Translations under genes and position numbers: made by a program
Notes under the pieces: generated by a model
What the model was told of the DNA's origin: nothing
Databases searched by the model: none
Seen by the model: the letters and a program-made list of their open reading frames with translations, nothing else
In this document: in pieces, positions 24,635 through 57,846 of the stretch
Layout of the letters: the number at the start of each line of letters is the position of its first letter
How positions within the stretch are numbered: position 1 is the stretch's first letter
DNA from: Eriocheir sinensis
Taxonomy: Eukaryota > Arthropoda > Malacostraca > Decapoda > Varunidae
Length of the DNA: 64,000 nt
Assembly: GCF_024679095.1 (NCBI RefSeq)
Contig: NC_066517.1
Span: 4,219,416 to 4,283,415, forward strand
Direction of reading: 5' to 3'

Positions 24635-26095
24635 AATGGCAAGCATTGCATACTGCTTGACAGGGCAGAGAACAAAAGCTTCTAATCATTACAACTGAAA
24701 TAAACAATGGGAGACACTCAAAGCTTGTTAACTGAACATGACCCGATTTATAACAGGCAAAACCAACAATGGTGCGTTATATACAATGAAAACTATATAA
24801 AAATGTTGCAAGGCACATCAATATAAGAGCAAAGCACCATAAAACATTCTGAAATACATGATGGAGGACATCAAGAAGGTAACACATGAGTTGTCTTAAA
24901 TGGAATGCAATAACTTGGTGGTCCTGGGAGACAGCCGAGACTGGAGGTGAAAATGAGATGTAGGACATGATATGATCTCACAAGCTCTGACCTTGGTGTC
25001 ATGGTCATGAAGATATTAAGCTCAGTAGGCACAACTATGCAGCGGAGGCACATATGATAAAAGCAAGTGAGACAAAATAAGGCAACTCATAGTGTAAGAA
25101 AATAGCAGGAAAGTTATGCTGCAGTATGTGACATACCAAATCACAGGGCAGAGAGTGATATGTATTTCATAGGCTACATCAGTAAACATGTAGCATTTAT
25201 TGCAGGAACCACACATTAAAGTTGGATGTAATAAAATATATGTTTTTAGCACACATTAAAGTTGGATGTAATAAAATCATTTGATATGAAACTCCTTGAA
25301 CTGGCCAACCAAACAAACCACTCTCTGCCCCCCCCCCCCCTCCCCCCTTCAAAAAAGCATTATTTTTCACAAGGTTTATGAGGCATTAGTCAAGAATATT
25401 AACTGCCATTACATTTTGTCAAAAAAAAAAAAAAAATCACACCTATGTGATTATGTATATCATATAGAGCAGAAAAAACATTGCATGCTGTAATACAAAC
25501 AAGATTACTCCTGGAAGCCACATTCATGATGCCAGACACGTGATGATAGACACTTAGTGTGATGAAATTACAAGCTGTATTTTACATTATGAAACCAAGC
25601 CAAGTGTCACTGCAGCACATATTAGGTAAGGCAGACACCAAAAGCTTGTTACCTGAACAAGATTAACAGGCAAAATCCACAATAAAGCATTGCATACTGA
25701 TGGCTAGGGAAGAGAACAAATGCTTCCAAGCATTACACCTGAAATAAACAATGGCAGATATTCAAAACTTGTGAGCCGAACAAGACCTGATTTATAACAG
25801 GCAAGACCAACAATGGTGCATTACATGCGATATCTGGCAGGGGATTCCTTGCATTAGAATTGGAAAGTGGCAGACACCTAAAGCTTGTTAACTGAACGAG
25901 ATCTGATTTATAACAGGCAAAACCAACAATGGTGCATTACATGTGATATCTAGCAGGGAAGATAAATGATTCCTTGCATTACAACTGGAAAGTGGCAGAC
26001 ACCCAAAGCTTGTTAATTGAACAAGATCTGATTTATAACAGGCAAGCCCAACAATGGTGCATTACTTGCAATATTTGGCAAAGTATATGGAAAAA
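24635..26095. repeat. Degenerate tandem repeat, about 120-bp unit
   Basis: The block GGCAGACACC-AAAGCTTGTTAACTGAAC-GATTTATAACAGGCAA-CCAACAATGGTGCATTAC recurs at about 24708, 25630, 25752, 25869 and 25994, with spacings of 117-125 bp in the right-hand cluster. 24790-25600 between clusters is less similar and has a 41-bp tandem duplication (25210-25278, CACACATTAAAGTTGGATGT). No coding potential. Confidence 0.75.
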
Positions 26096-26929
26096 ATTCT
26101 TGGCGTAACAAGAGTAATACTAAATAATGGCAAATCCCACGAAGTTTCTCTTCTTTTGACAAAGCCTGTGCTCTTTGCTGCAGGGTTGTCAGAGTCTGTT
26201 TGCTCCAGCCAACATTTACTGAAATACCCCTGAGTCATGAGTGAAGTGTTGAAACTGAAGGCAAGTGAAATACTGTGCTCAGAAATCTATTAGCATTTGG
26301 ACTTTGATAGTATAAGGCCAGAGCAAACCTCCTCTCTTGTAACCCATATCTTCTACTGGGCTTAGATCTTGGCATCTTGCAGCATGTTGAACCTGACCTC
26401 AGAAAAAATCCACCCCTATTGGATCTAAAAAATTGCTGGCTCTGGGCAAAAACTGCCCAGGAGTTGTAACAGCCTGGGCTTTGAGCTGCCTTGCCTCCCG
26501 GTGCAGACGGCAGACTGTTGTGTGCAGCAATTTTCACTTTTCATGTCTGAAAATACATGAAAAAATATTTAATCACAATTAATCACAATTCTAAATAATA
26601 AAATAGGTGTATGTAATTGCATTATTTTCAGTGCTATAAGGACAGTGAATCTAAGCATTGACATTATGTCTGCACACCAGCTTCGATGGAAGGCTTCACT
26701 TAGATTGCCTGACAAGAGTAATATTTTCAGGAGAGATGGGGGAGAGGATACAACTGGAGACTCTTGACAGATATAATGTCAAGATCTACAAGCACCCATT
26801 TACCATATATATCTTTGATGTTCAGTCCATACTAAAACATTTGTCAATGTGTTGCCACACTAAAAATCTAAAAATTCCCTGTTTCTTCAATGTTAGTCAT
26901 ACCTAAGCCCTGCTAAACCATCCAAGTGA

Positions 26930-27065
26930 ATCAAGAATGAGTTCTGGGCGGCAGCATGAGCCAATACTAAATGGCACCACTATAAAAAAAAATTGCCTGC
27001 ATCATGACGGGCCTGGGCCGACCGCCAGGCGCCTGAAGAAAACCTACCGGCGCTATAGGCAGGTG
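26930..27065 (+). mobile_element. SINE family C, body fragment
   Basis: GGCGGCAGCATGAGCCAATA, GGCACCACTATAAA, CATGACGGGCCTGGGCCGAC and CTACCGGCGCTATAGGC match the + strand body of the SINE at 44215-44565. An (AAAT)n tail follows to 27130. Confidence 0.75.
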
Positions 27066-27084
27066 GAAAAAAAAAATAAAAAAA

Positions 27085-27134
<50 letters not shown>

Positions 27135-27135
<1 letters not shown>

Positions 27136-29650
27136 TCAGAAGAATGGACAAAGGTTTGTTAGTGGCACTTCAAGGTTACGCTACCTCTCCAAAGATTGGC
27201 CAGTCATGGTTTAAAGTGGAACAGGATAAACAAGAAACAGGTAGATATCTGTGGACACTACTGTTACTATCAATTGCCAGCCAATGGCAAAATTTGAACC
27301 TATGCTATCAAAAACATGAGACCCATATGCTGATCACTTGACTAATCGTAACGGTACTACACCCATTGAAACATAATAAAGAGTTTGAATATATCATTCA
27401 AAATTTCAACCTTTTTACATACGTTTTTTTTAAGATATGAAGCCTACTGGTGTAACAGTTAAATATTGAACTCAATTTGTATGCAGAGATGTGAAGTATG
27501 TTATTAAGCTGTAATGTTTCCAACAGATTAGTTGTGATTAAAGCAACATGGAAGTAACTAAAGAGGATAAATTATCACTGAGAAGAAGAGGTTCCTTACT
27601 ATATTGTGGTGAGCTTGATGGCAGAGTCGAGTTTCCTCCAACCCCATCAAGTTCACACCCTGTTGAGAGGCAATTTTTTAATCAAAGTGAAAAATGGATG
27701 CAAATGGTCACTAAAACTAGTTATTATACTTGGTGTCACAAATTTGGGCAAAGAATTTAGGGAAGGACTCCCGGACTTGGCGTCACTGATGAGGTAAATG
27801 ATCTCGTGCACTCATTGGGCTATAATATATACATTGTTATAATGTGTATTATTGTCTTGTTACTATATATTACCTACTGATAATGGAAATACATGTCAGG
27901 ATTAATCATCAAATACAAGGAAAAAAGAATCATGTATGGAAATTGTGAACTTTTAAGTTCATGTAACAAACAAGGTTTATTATACACAAAAAGGTTGGAT
28001 ACTTCAGATGTAAAAGATTTTTGGATATAACATCACCCCCTTCCTCCATATTGGTTCTTTAAAGCAAGGGTTGACTACAGCTGATTATTATTTGCGGCAG
28101 GTTACACGACACTAATTTTTTTTAGTGCAAACCATCTGGAAATCAATGATCATTATAAGGAATACTTCTCATGAGTAGCTACTAAAACTTGATAACCTAG
28201 AAGGATGCACCATCAGACTGTAAAGGATAGATATATTATAAAACATAGCTACATTGGTGGATCCAAAGGGGGGCCCAGGCCCCCCCAATGTTCCTGAGCG
28301 ATACAGGAAAACTAGCTCAAAAGCGCGCTGCGGCTAAAACAATGCTTTGGCACAAAGTCCAGGCCGTTATACCCATTGATTTAGGTCACTCCACCAGTTT
28401 TTCAAGACCAGGACTGCCGAGAATGGCTAATCGGTAATGCTAATGCTCCTTCCACCCGCAAAAAGTCTGACGTCTTCCCAAAAACTCATTTCCTGGATCT
28501 ACACCCAAAAACATACCGTAACATGGTTCAGTGATCATGGACAAAAAAAAATGTTAAGACAATCAATATCCAATCATTTCAGAATACATAAAGCAGCAAT
28601 GCAGCATCCATATGAAGGAATTCTACAACTTAAAAGTGATGTTGAGCAGGGCATGTGTTAAGTGACTTGCACAGTCTATTTTGTGAAGTCATAATTAGAT
28701 TAATAACACAACAATCAACAAACACTAGATGAAGTATTCATACCAAAATCAGTACATGGAGCTGGTGCACTGCAATGGGAAGCACATTCCTGCAGCTCAC
28801 CAAGAGGGTTGAATGCTGCCATGTACTTCAGGGGGGGTGGCTAAATGTCTTCACCTTTGGCCTCTTTCTTGAACTCTCCCCCTTCAGCTGCCACATTCTC
28901 TTGGATGATATCGGACGTGTTCGGATCTGTTGGGATGTGGTTGTGTTAGATGTGGAATAACATACGACAGTGGAACATGGAAGGAAAGAGTATGTCCACA
29001 CGGTAAAATACAGAAAAAATTCTTTGGATACTGAAAGGATGTACGGGGATAACTGGGTGAGAAGGGAGAGAGATGCAGATTTTTATGTTAAAGAGCTAGT
29101 TACACCAATGAAGACTTAAGGCATACACATTCAGAAAGACCACAATTTTGGCTGCTAGACGGAAAAGCACTAGATGTCAAAGTGCCAGGACATTGAAGGA
29201 AGTAATAATAAGAAAAGCAATAATAATTAATGAGTATAAATATATTTCTGATATTTTTGTTTATCTTAATACTAGTATTGGAATTTTCAAACACTAAGAA
29301 TATAAATAAATATTCATAAATTAATGAAAATAAATACATTAATTGTACTAATACTACCACTAACAATATTAACAGCACTGCACCTAATAGACTGAGCAAT
29401 AAACTGAGTCTGATATGTAACCATAATTAAACTGTCTCTGTCTGAGTGTTATGTGAAGCTTGCTCCATGCACCATGATAGGAATGGCATAGATGCATGCA
29501 GGTTGCTGAGATACTTACAGTCACCAGCCACTTGTAGATATGGCACCAAAATGTGTTGGAAGCATTGGCAGCCAACTTCCATTTATTTAATTATTATTTT
29601 CTTTAAACAAAGGAGACAGCTCAAGGGCAACAAAGCGTACTAGAAAAAGA
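27135..29650. other. Unassigned DNA inside the 15.5-kb insert
   Basis: Short open frames here (for example 27548-27760, 28775-28960) are not recognised and lack supporting context. At 28258-28292, GGATCCAAAGGGGGGCCCAG followed by GCCCCCCCAATG resembles a hAT-type transposon end. Otherwise nothing was recognised. Confidence 0.4.
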
Positions 29651-29657
29651 AAAAAAA

Positions 29658-30135
29658 CTACTCACCGCTCCCAAACAGACAAAAGTAGAGTCTTGATACA
29701 CTCTTCTTGAAGGTCAAATTATAGGCAGGAGGAAATGCAGACAATGGAAGGCTGTTACAGAGTTTATCAGTGTAAGGGATGAAAGAGCGGAGATGCTGGT
29801 TAACTTTTGCATAAGATGTTTGGCAAGATAGAACATGCAGTAATTGACTTAAATTAGAAAAGTATAGATTTAGGAGGGAAATGGGCAGGCATTGGTTTAA
29901 TAATAGGGTGGTGGGGGAATGGAATAGATTCAGCAATCACATAGCGAGTGCAGGGACGATAGCTTGTTTTAAGAGTAGACTGGATAGCTACATGGACGAG
30001 GCTGACAGGTGGTAATGGGGAGGAATCTGGAGCTGTCGTGTGTAGGCCATTCGGCCTCGTGCCTTGGGAGAAGAGGAGGCATGCAGTTAGCAAGTTCAGA
30101 ACAGCAGTCAGCGTGAAAATGATTAGAATTTCCAC
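29658..30135 (-). pseudogene. LINE 3' fragment (- strand) interrupted by a CR1 fragment
   Basis: The - strand C-terminus TSYAKVNQHLRSFIPYTDKL with CNSLPLSAFPPAYNL is the same family as 41413-42005. The part that should lie next to it, GAGGCATGCAGTTAGCAAG, is at about 30078, so about 230 bp of foreign + strand CR1 sequence separates the two. Confidence 0.65.
29845..30060 (+). pseudogene. CR1-type LINE 3' end
   Basis: + strand NNRVVGEWNRFSNHIASAG then FKSRLDSYMDEADRW and a stop, followed by a tail with TGTAGGCCATTCGGCCTC. Only the last 55 or so codons and the 3' UTR are present. Confidence 0.7.
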
Positions 30136-30159
30136 ATTATCATTATTTATATATATCAC

Positions 30160-31080
30160 TTACCCCGGCTGGCATCCTTCCGTAATAAATGTAGCTTTAC
30201 ACCAGGCTGTGTCCTCTTTATCACCACGAAGGGACATGATTTGAGGCTCCGGCTGGTAAACGTGGCGGCTGCGGCGGTGTTATGATTTTTGAACGAGGCA
30301 GCGTTGCCATCGGAGCAGAGAAAGATATTGCTGCGAATAGCGTTATAATAAACAGTATAAGTTAGACCAAGATAATTATATTCACCCACTCTTTCCCCCT
30401 ACAAACCAATGACTCAATTAATATATATCATCATTACTGATGGAAGTCAGCGTGCGTGTTAAAACAATGAGCTTGGAAGAAAAACATGATTACATAGTTT
30501 TAAAGAACGGCAGTAGGGCTACAATTCCTTGGTTCATTCCAGTATATATACAGAAAGGTTAAACACATAAAACACATCTAACCACACATGCAGAGAAAGT
30601 AATATAATTGCGGTATAATAATATAACAATAATAGCATTACTCATGACATACAGTCAGGCTATATCTACCTAGTAAATATATACAGTATATATAGTTTCT
30701 ACTGTTCATTTTAATATTTATCTACCTTTATTTATTTTTTTTTTTTTAAATGGGAAATAACCAGACTGAAGAAAAAAAGTAGCAACATTTGCTGCTTGAT
30801 CCCATGTTGCAACACTGCTGATGGGTTCTGGGGGTTGGGGGTGGGTCTGGAGGGGGGGAGGCGCCTGGATGTAAACAACGCTGCTCCTGCGCCATCTGTT
30901 GCAACCGACATACACCAACACCCGCCCACGGTCTCCCATAGAGGCCCCCTCTCCTGTTCTATAGTCTCCTTGATCTCAACCGTCTGAGGCAAGGGAAGAG
31001 ACGAGGTGAATTAATGCATTGTATTGTATTGATTTAGGTAGAAAAGACAGCGGCACAACAACTAGGGTCATATGCCACCG
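30160..31080. other. No recognisable gene
   Basis: AT-rich, with a G-rich patch at 30820-30870 and a T run at 30734-30747. Nothing supportable. Confidence 0.5.
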
Positions 31081-31195
31081 GTTTAAAGGGGGAGAGGAGG
31101 GAAAGCAAGCACCGAAGAAAGAACAAGGAAAGGAGGGATGGTAAAAGCTAAAAGTGGTTGACTCAGGACCGAAGGGGCAGGTGAATGAATGTAGG

Positions 31196-31330
31196 GAGAG
31201 GATGTTTGCGGGGGAAAATATCCAGAGGGGAATATGCCCAGGGGGGAATGTATCCAGAGGGGAACGTATCCAGGGGGGAATGTGTCCAGGGGGGAGTATC
31301 TCAGGGGGGAAGATGTCAGGGGGGGAAATT
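31196..31330. repeat. CCCCCTGGAC minisatellite, right end of insert (inverted)
   Basis: About eight units of GGGGGGAATGTGTCCAG type, the reverse complement of the array at 15841-16012, ending next to GTTTACTATG. Confidence 0.85.
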
Positions 31331-31340
31331 GTTTACTATG
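31331..31340. repeat. Putative 10-bp target-site duplication, right copy
   Basis: GTTTACTATG, partner of 15824-15833. Confidence 0.6.
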
Positions 31341-31713
31341 GGGACGGTACAGGGAAGAAATTATGTAATTAATGCTACCAACTGTGACTTTAACAGTAGC
31401 TACAAAGTTCGACGTTATCAGTACACATACAATATTCTCTGTAAAGGGTACTGGGGAAATTGTCCTTGACGTATATGGCGACACCTCCATAACCAGGTCT
31501 GAATGTGTGGTAAGATTTAAAACCTTCAACCTCATGCATTGGTGCTGTGTTCAGCTTGAGCCATGTTTCACTTAAGCACACTATGTCTGGAAGCTTAGGA
31601 AGGGATTTAAGAAGGGATATGAGTTTATCGTAATTTTTGTTCAGAGATCGAGTATTAACGTGAAATATGTTTAAATAAATAGTGTTGTGGCACAGTGAAT
31701 TTACCGTACCCAA
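31331..31713 (-). pseudogene. Jockey-like LINE, 5' part of the endonuclease
   Basis: - strand from 31713: FHVNTRSLNKNYDKLISLLK, LPDIVCLSETWLKLN (endonuclease Glu block), FRPGYGGVAIYVKD, then after a frameshift near 31440 VGSINYIISSLYRPHSK. It stops at HSK exactly where the LINE at 15833 begins (YTHSKHHQINEF). It lies on the same strand and in the order expected for one split element. Confidence 0.8.
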
Positions 31714-32560
31714 CGGTTATGTTTCTCGCAAGACTCCAGCAGAACTACACCAGGACAATTTACACAAAAAGACGACACAAATCACTCACCACTAATTCAT
31801 CGGGGGTGCCGGGCTTTCCCCAACAAGCACCTCCCAGCGTTACAATGATAATCCTAACAGGCCCAATAGAAACACCTATTTGTAATCACTGTAGGAGGCA
31901 CTTATCTTACGAAGGGCTTTCAAAAGTAGTGGTCTCTTGAATTAAGTCCTGGAGGAGTCCTGTTATCCTCGAGAATCAAGTTTAAGTCAGCACTGTCGCG
32001 AGTTAATGTGGGGCGAAGCGCTGAAGGTGGGTCTGAGGGGTTATTTTGAATTTCCCTCGCCAGATGGCGTGGCTTTCGATCAGTTAAATTATCCTTGCCG
32101 CAAGGGCAATTATTTACTATTTCATGTAAGGAAACACTGAACTATTGTTATTCCTTTCATTGTAAATGTGTTTAGTCTTCAGGCAGTGAATACGGTGATA
32201 CTGTCTCGGTCTGGGAGTTATGAGCGAAGTATGCAAGTACCATCCCAGGCTTATTTGAGCTCAGATGATACTCTTAGTTGGCTGGAACTCTTGGCCCGAG
32301 ACTAGTTCCATAAGGGAAATAGTTAATTTGTCAAATCCCCTGGTTAACTGACCTAATTCCTAACACATTCCCCAGAGGAGATTGCGATTCCCCAAATCGC
32401 AATGAACCGTCTAGAGTAATTATTTATTCAATTATTTATTTATTTATTTAAAGAAAATAAATGGGGACTAATCTTAGTAAGAGAAAAAGAGTGAAATGCA
32501 ACTAAGGGGGGTTGAGATCGTTGCACATCTCATCCAAATAGACTTGCCCTTACCCTTTCC
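31714..32560. other. Probable LINE 5' region, then unassigned DNA
   Basis: 31714-31960 may be the upstream part of the split LINE, as it is immediately 5' on the - strand. No intact ORF1 is seen. 31960-32560 holds no recognised gene. Confidence 0.35.
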
Positions 32561-32570
32561 TCACCTTGTA

Positions 32571-32745
32571 GGAAGGTGTAGCATTTTTACTAATCATCCT
32601 CACCTGGGAAGGTGTAGCATATTTTTTAATCAATCCTCACCTGGGAAGGTGTAGCATATTTTTTTTTTTAATCAATCCTCACCTGGGAGGGTGTAGCATT
32701 TTTTTTTTTAATCAATCCTCACCTGGGAAGGTGTAGCATGTTTTA
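32571..32745. repeat. Minisatellite, 36-42-bp unit, five copies
   Basis: GGAAGGTGTAGCAT-(T)n-AATCAATCCTCACCTG starts at 32571, 32607, 32644, 32686 and 32726. Length variation comes from the T run. Confidence 0.85.
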
Positions 32746-32827
32746 CCCTGATAATTCTAACTACTACCCAAAATTAATTCTAAAGTCTTCAGCCTTAGTA
32801 GGTGAAGTACTTAAACAACCAAGATAT

Positions 32828-34995
32828 TTACAAGTTATCTAAATTATCCCTAAGCATTTTGTTGAACCTCTCTGTAGCCTTCCTTTTGTGCCGAGGCGCC
32901 CCGACACGATCACCGCCACTCTGGGTGGGGTCGGCATTATTGTGGGAGGCCCCCTGGTCATATACCAAATCTCTACCCGGATGAGTTATAGTGAGCTCCA
33001 GCGGATAAAGGTTACATATAGAATGAAATTCTACTGCTCCAATACCTTGTTTGACCTTGACTGTTCTTACTTTATTGTCCAATCCCTTAATAATTTGCAA
33101 GACAGTGCCCATTAACCAGAAGGGTCTGGGTTTATTTAAAGCTTTAATCAGTACTATATCTCCTATTTTAATTTTGTTTTCCCAAGTTGACTGATATAGG
33201 TTTTTGCTATGTTCTCTTAAGCTGAGTAGATAACTCTCATACCACAACTTTTTAAAGCTTTCTAATACTTCTTCTTGCACTTCAAGAGCCTTTTCTAAAG
33301 AGGGCTGGCTCTGGTCATCGACCCACACTTCCCCATCCCCCCTCTATACGAGAGATGGGTTCCCATGAAGTTTCAAGAAGGAGTTAGGTGTTATAAACTC
33401 CAAGCTTTCTGAACTGGATCGGTAGGTCAAGGGTCTAGAATTTATAGCTAACTGAATGCTTGACAAGGATGTTAACATCTCAAAGTATGTCAACTTGGCC
33501 CTTCCGACTACTTTATACAAACAATTCTTGAGCACCCTTATTAACCTTTCCCAAGCAGAGCCTACCCCTGCTGAATATAAGGGAATTCTCACATGCTTGA
33601 TGTTAATTCTCTCCAGTTCTTCTTGAACTTCTTTGGAGTGTAGGCCTTTTCTAAAATGCTGCCACCTTTTAAGAAGGCTTTGGCATTATCACTGTACAGG
33701 TAATGGGGAATAAAATATAGGTTACAAAATCTATGAAAGGCTAACAGAAAATTCTTTGTAGACATGTCAGGTAATAATTCAAAGTGAACAGCTCTAATAC
33801 TAAGACAAGTGAATACCAAAACATAAACCTTGACTGACTGATCACTAAGTTCATCTTTGACCCAGAAATGGCCAGTATAATCTACCCCGACATGTTGAAA
33901 AGGTTTAACTAGGTTCATGTGATGCTTAGGCATATCTGTGAATTTTGGGTACTTAAATGCCAAGGCATTATACTTTTTGCATACATTACAAGAGCTTAGT
34001 GTGCTCTTGACTGCCATCCTACCCTTAGGGATCCAGTACCCTTGTTCCCTTAAATAATTCAAGGTAGTTCCAATGCCTAAATGTTGCATTTTGTTATGAC
34101 AGTCATTTATTATCAATGTAGTAAACCTGTGCTCCTTAGGGAGTAACACAGGGTGATGTATGTCATACTTGAAGTATTGACACTTATATACTTATCTTGT
34201 CTTTGGACCTTATAATGCCTCTTTCATCTAGAAATAAGTTGACGTAAGATACCAGAGGAGGAATATTTTTCTCATTTGCATTATTTGGATTGTTCAAGAA
34301 ACTCAGTTCATTCTGGAAACACTCCGTTTGAGCCACCTTTACCCAATACTCTAAGGCATTCTTTTTAGGATCACAATCCTTTTTTTATTTAGAAATTTAT
34401 ATAGGTAAGCTGTGCACCTCAACAAGCCCTCAAAGGAAGAGTATTTATTTATATATATTACTCCTGTACTTACTTTAGGCGGTTGAGAGGTACAAGCAGT
34501 GCATATTTTGCCTTTTTGAGACGGTGCTATGCTCAACAAAGGGTACTGAGGCCACAGTTGGTAATCATTAGTAAGCCACTGTGGTCCCTCCAGCCAAAAC
34601 TTCATTTTATCCAGATATTTGCTATAAGATAACCCTTTGGTTAGCATATCTGCTGGGTTCTCTTCAGTGTGTACATAGTGGTATGCTACAGGTAACTTGA
34701 ATTTCTTACTTATTTCAGTCTTCAGGCCATCAGCTTCTAACACTCTATTTTTCAAGAATTTGGATTTTACTATAGTATCCTTAATTAGAATTCAATTTAG
34801 CACCACCTGAGCATCCACACAGATATTTATAAATTGAATTTGGATGTGTTGATAAGCCTCTAAAATTGTAGGTAAGCATTTGAAAGCTAATATCACACCC
34901 ATGAGCTCTAGAGTGGGGATGCTGTGGTGTGATATTGGAATTACGGAATGCAGTGCGTCAATAGTTCTGGACCAATTTCGTGACGGCGGAAACAA
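32828..34995 (-). pseudogene. BEL/Pao LTR-retrotransposon pol relic (RNase H and integrase)
   Basis: On the - strand: RNase H (SIPTLELMGVILAFKCL; VDAQVVLN; YHYVHTEENPADMLTKGLSY and KFWLEGPQWL). Then WVKVAQTECFQNEL and LFLDERGIIRSK after a frameshift in an A-run near 34385. Then integrase: MQHLGIGTTLNYLREQGYWI, CNVCKKYNALAFKYP, FQHVGVDYTGHFWV (first Asp), YLYSDNAKAFLKGG (second Asp), SAGVGSAWERLIRVLK (Glu) and the C-terminal IKIGDIVLIKALNKPRPFW. These are specific to BEL/Pao. Gag, protease and RT are missing upstream, so it is a truncated, frameshifted relic. Confidence 0.85.
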
Positions 34996-34999
34996 ACAA

Positions 35000-35370
35000 A
35001 AGGGCAGAAGAGAGAGATGCTAAAAAGAAAAGTCCAAAGTAATCTAGAGTGAAGAAAACAAAGGAAAAGAACATAGAAAAGCAATTGTCAGTGGAAGCAG
35101 AGTGAACAGAAAAACGTACGGAGCTCCGTGCAGGGTGAAGTATATAAGTGAGTGCAGTGAAGGAACCAAGACCAAGAGTGCATAGTGAAGTATAGAGGCG
35201 TAAAGAAGTACCAAGGAGGAGCAAAACAGCTCAGAAGATCATATTATCGTACTCAGCACATTCTATTGTTTGTTTTCTGACCCATAACTATTGCACAAAT
35301 AAAATTATAATAGTAATTAATGGTTTTAACAATAACTTTAATTGAATATCGTTATTTGCGTGGCTACGAC
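35000..35370 (+). repeat. Possible LTR fragment upstream of LUC7L3
   Basis: + strand AAGTATATAAGTGAGTGCAG (TATA box at about 35138), and about 165 bp later AAATAAAATTATAA (polyadenylation-like). This is the layout of an LTR. No second copy is in the window and the limits are uncertain. It is opposite in orientation to the adjacent BEL/Pao relic. Confidence 0.3.
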
Positions 35371-35658
35371 AGTTTTGGGCTTGAATCTTATAAGTGCTGC
35401 GTTGTGAGTACAACAATCTGTTGACGCCGAGTCGACTGAGAATCAACGGTGCCAGATTGTCGTACTCCACGTCTTCTATAAGCCGAGTACCAACCAAAAC
35501 CTGTCATCCTCAACCCGATAACGAGATTTGTTTGTAATTATCTTTGAAAGTGGTATTTATTGGTGTTTCTCTGCAATAGTCATGAGTCAAAAACCGGAAA
35601 ATACGATGTTCTGAGTACGATAACCTGGCAGCGCTGCGAGAATTTAGTGTGGTGCAAG

Positions 35659-57183
<21,525 letters not shown>

Positions 57184-57597
57184 GTATGTGCCGCTCACCT
57201 TTCAGCTTAATTTTTTGTGTTCAAAGTGCCTCAAAGCAGTCTGCAAAAGTGATTGTGATATCAACTTCTTTGATATGGGCTCATCACTGCTGAGTGTGGG
57301 CAACTGTAAGGAGACACATCATACCCTGCTGCAGCGAGTCTGTCAGAAGCAGTACTCACCTTAATTATGGCAACAGCCCATGGTCTTGTCAGGACTGTTC
57401 CTATCACTGTTTTACCAGACTCTCTCCACATTTTGTTGACGGGATAAAGAATTAAATCTATTATGACATTTTCATCATTACATTTTGAATGACTGATAAT
57501 TACCAAACATTAATGATTCAAGTCATGATTTCATGCTGTCATGATGAATGAGTTCAAGGTCTTTCAAAGGAGCAAAGCTGTTGCCAGGAGAGCATTG

Positions 57598-57710
57598 TTG
57601 TGACAGAGATGCTGGGAGGGGGAACAGTAGTGACTCCTCCTTGGGAACCTCAGAGTTGTGACAGAGATGCTGGGAGGGGGAACAGTAATAACTCCTTGGG
57701 AACCTTGCAG
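57598..57710. repeat. 58-bp tandem duplication carrying two 3' splice sites
   Basis: TTGTGACAGAGATGCTGGGA ... CCTTGGGAACC occurs at 57598 and 57656. Each copy ends in an AG acceptor (AG at 57652-57653 and 57709-57710). The two are 57 nt apart and in the same frame. Confidence 0.8.
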
Positions 57711-57846
57711 GACTCTGTGGAGCTCTCCGGCAGTGATGAGGACAGGTCGAGGGATGGGTCCAGAGGGCAGCTGCAAGATGGGGCAGAGACAGATGAGGTG
57801 GGCGGGGCATTGTGAAGCTTTAAGCAGTGAGTGATCTCCACTTGAG
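57711..57846 (+). CDS. LUC7L3: Candidate LUC7L3 exon 9 (acidic/RS tail or 3' UTR exon)
   Basis: Acceptor CCTTGCAG, then codons DSVELSGSDEDRSRDGSRGQ and onward to a TGA at 57813-57815 (34 residues), with a strong donor GTAAGT at 57847. It is in the same phase as exon 8 read through its TAG. The Ser/Asp/Arg composition resembles LUC7L3 C-termini. An upstream acceptor (AG at 57652-57653) gives a longer in-frame form starting SCDRDAGRGN. Whether it is translated is unknown. It may be a natural 3' UTR exon, a tail reached by read-through, or a tail lost to a CAG-to-TAG change. Confidence 0.5.

Noticed and set aside
32828..34995. Functional retrovirus-like element
   Set aside because: Only the RNase H and integrase part remains, in at least three frames, with no gag, RT or envelope.
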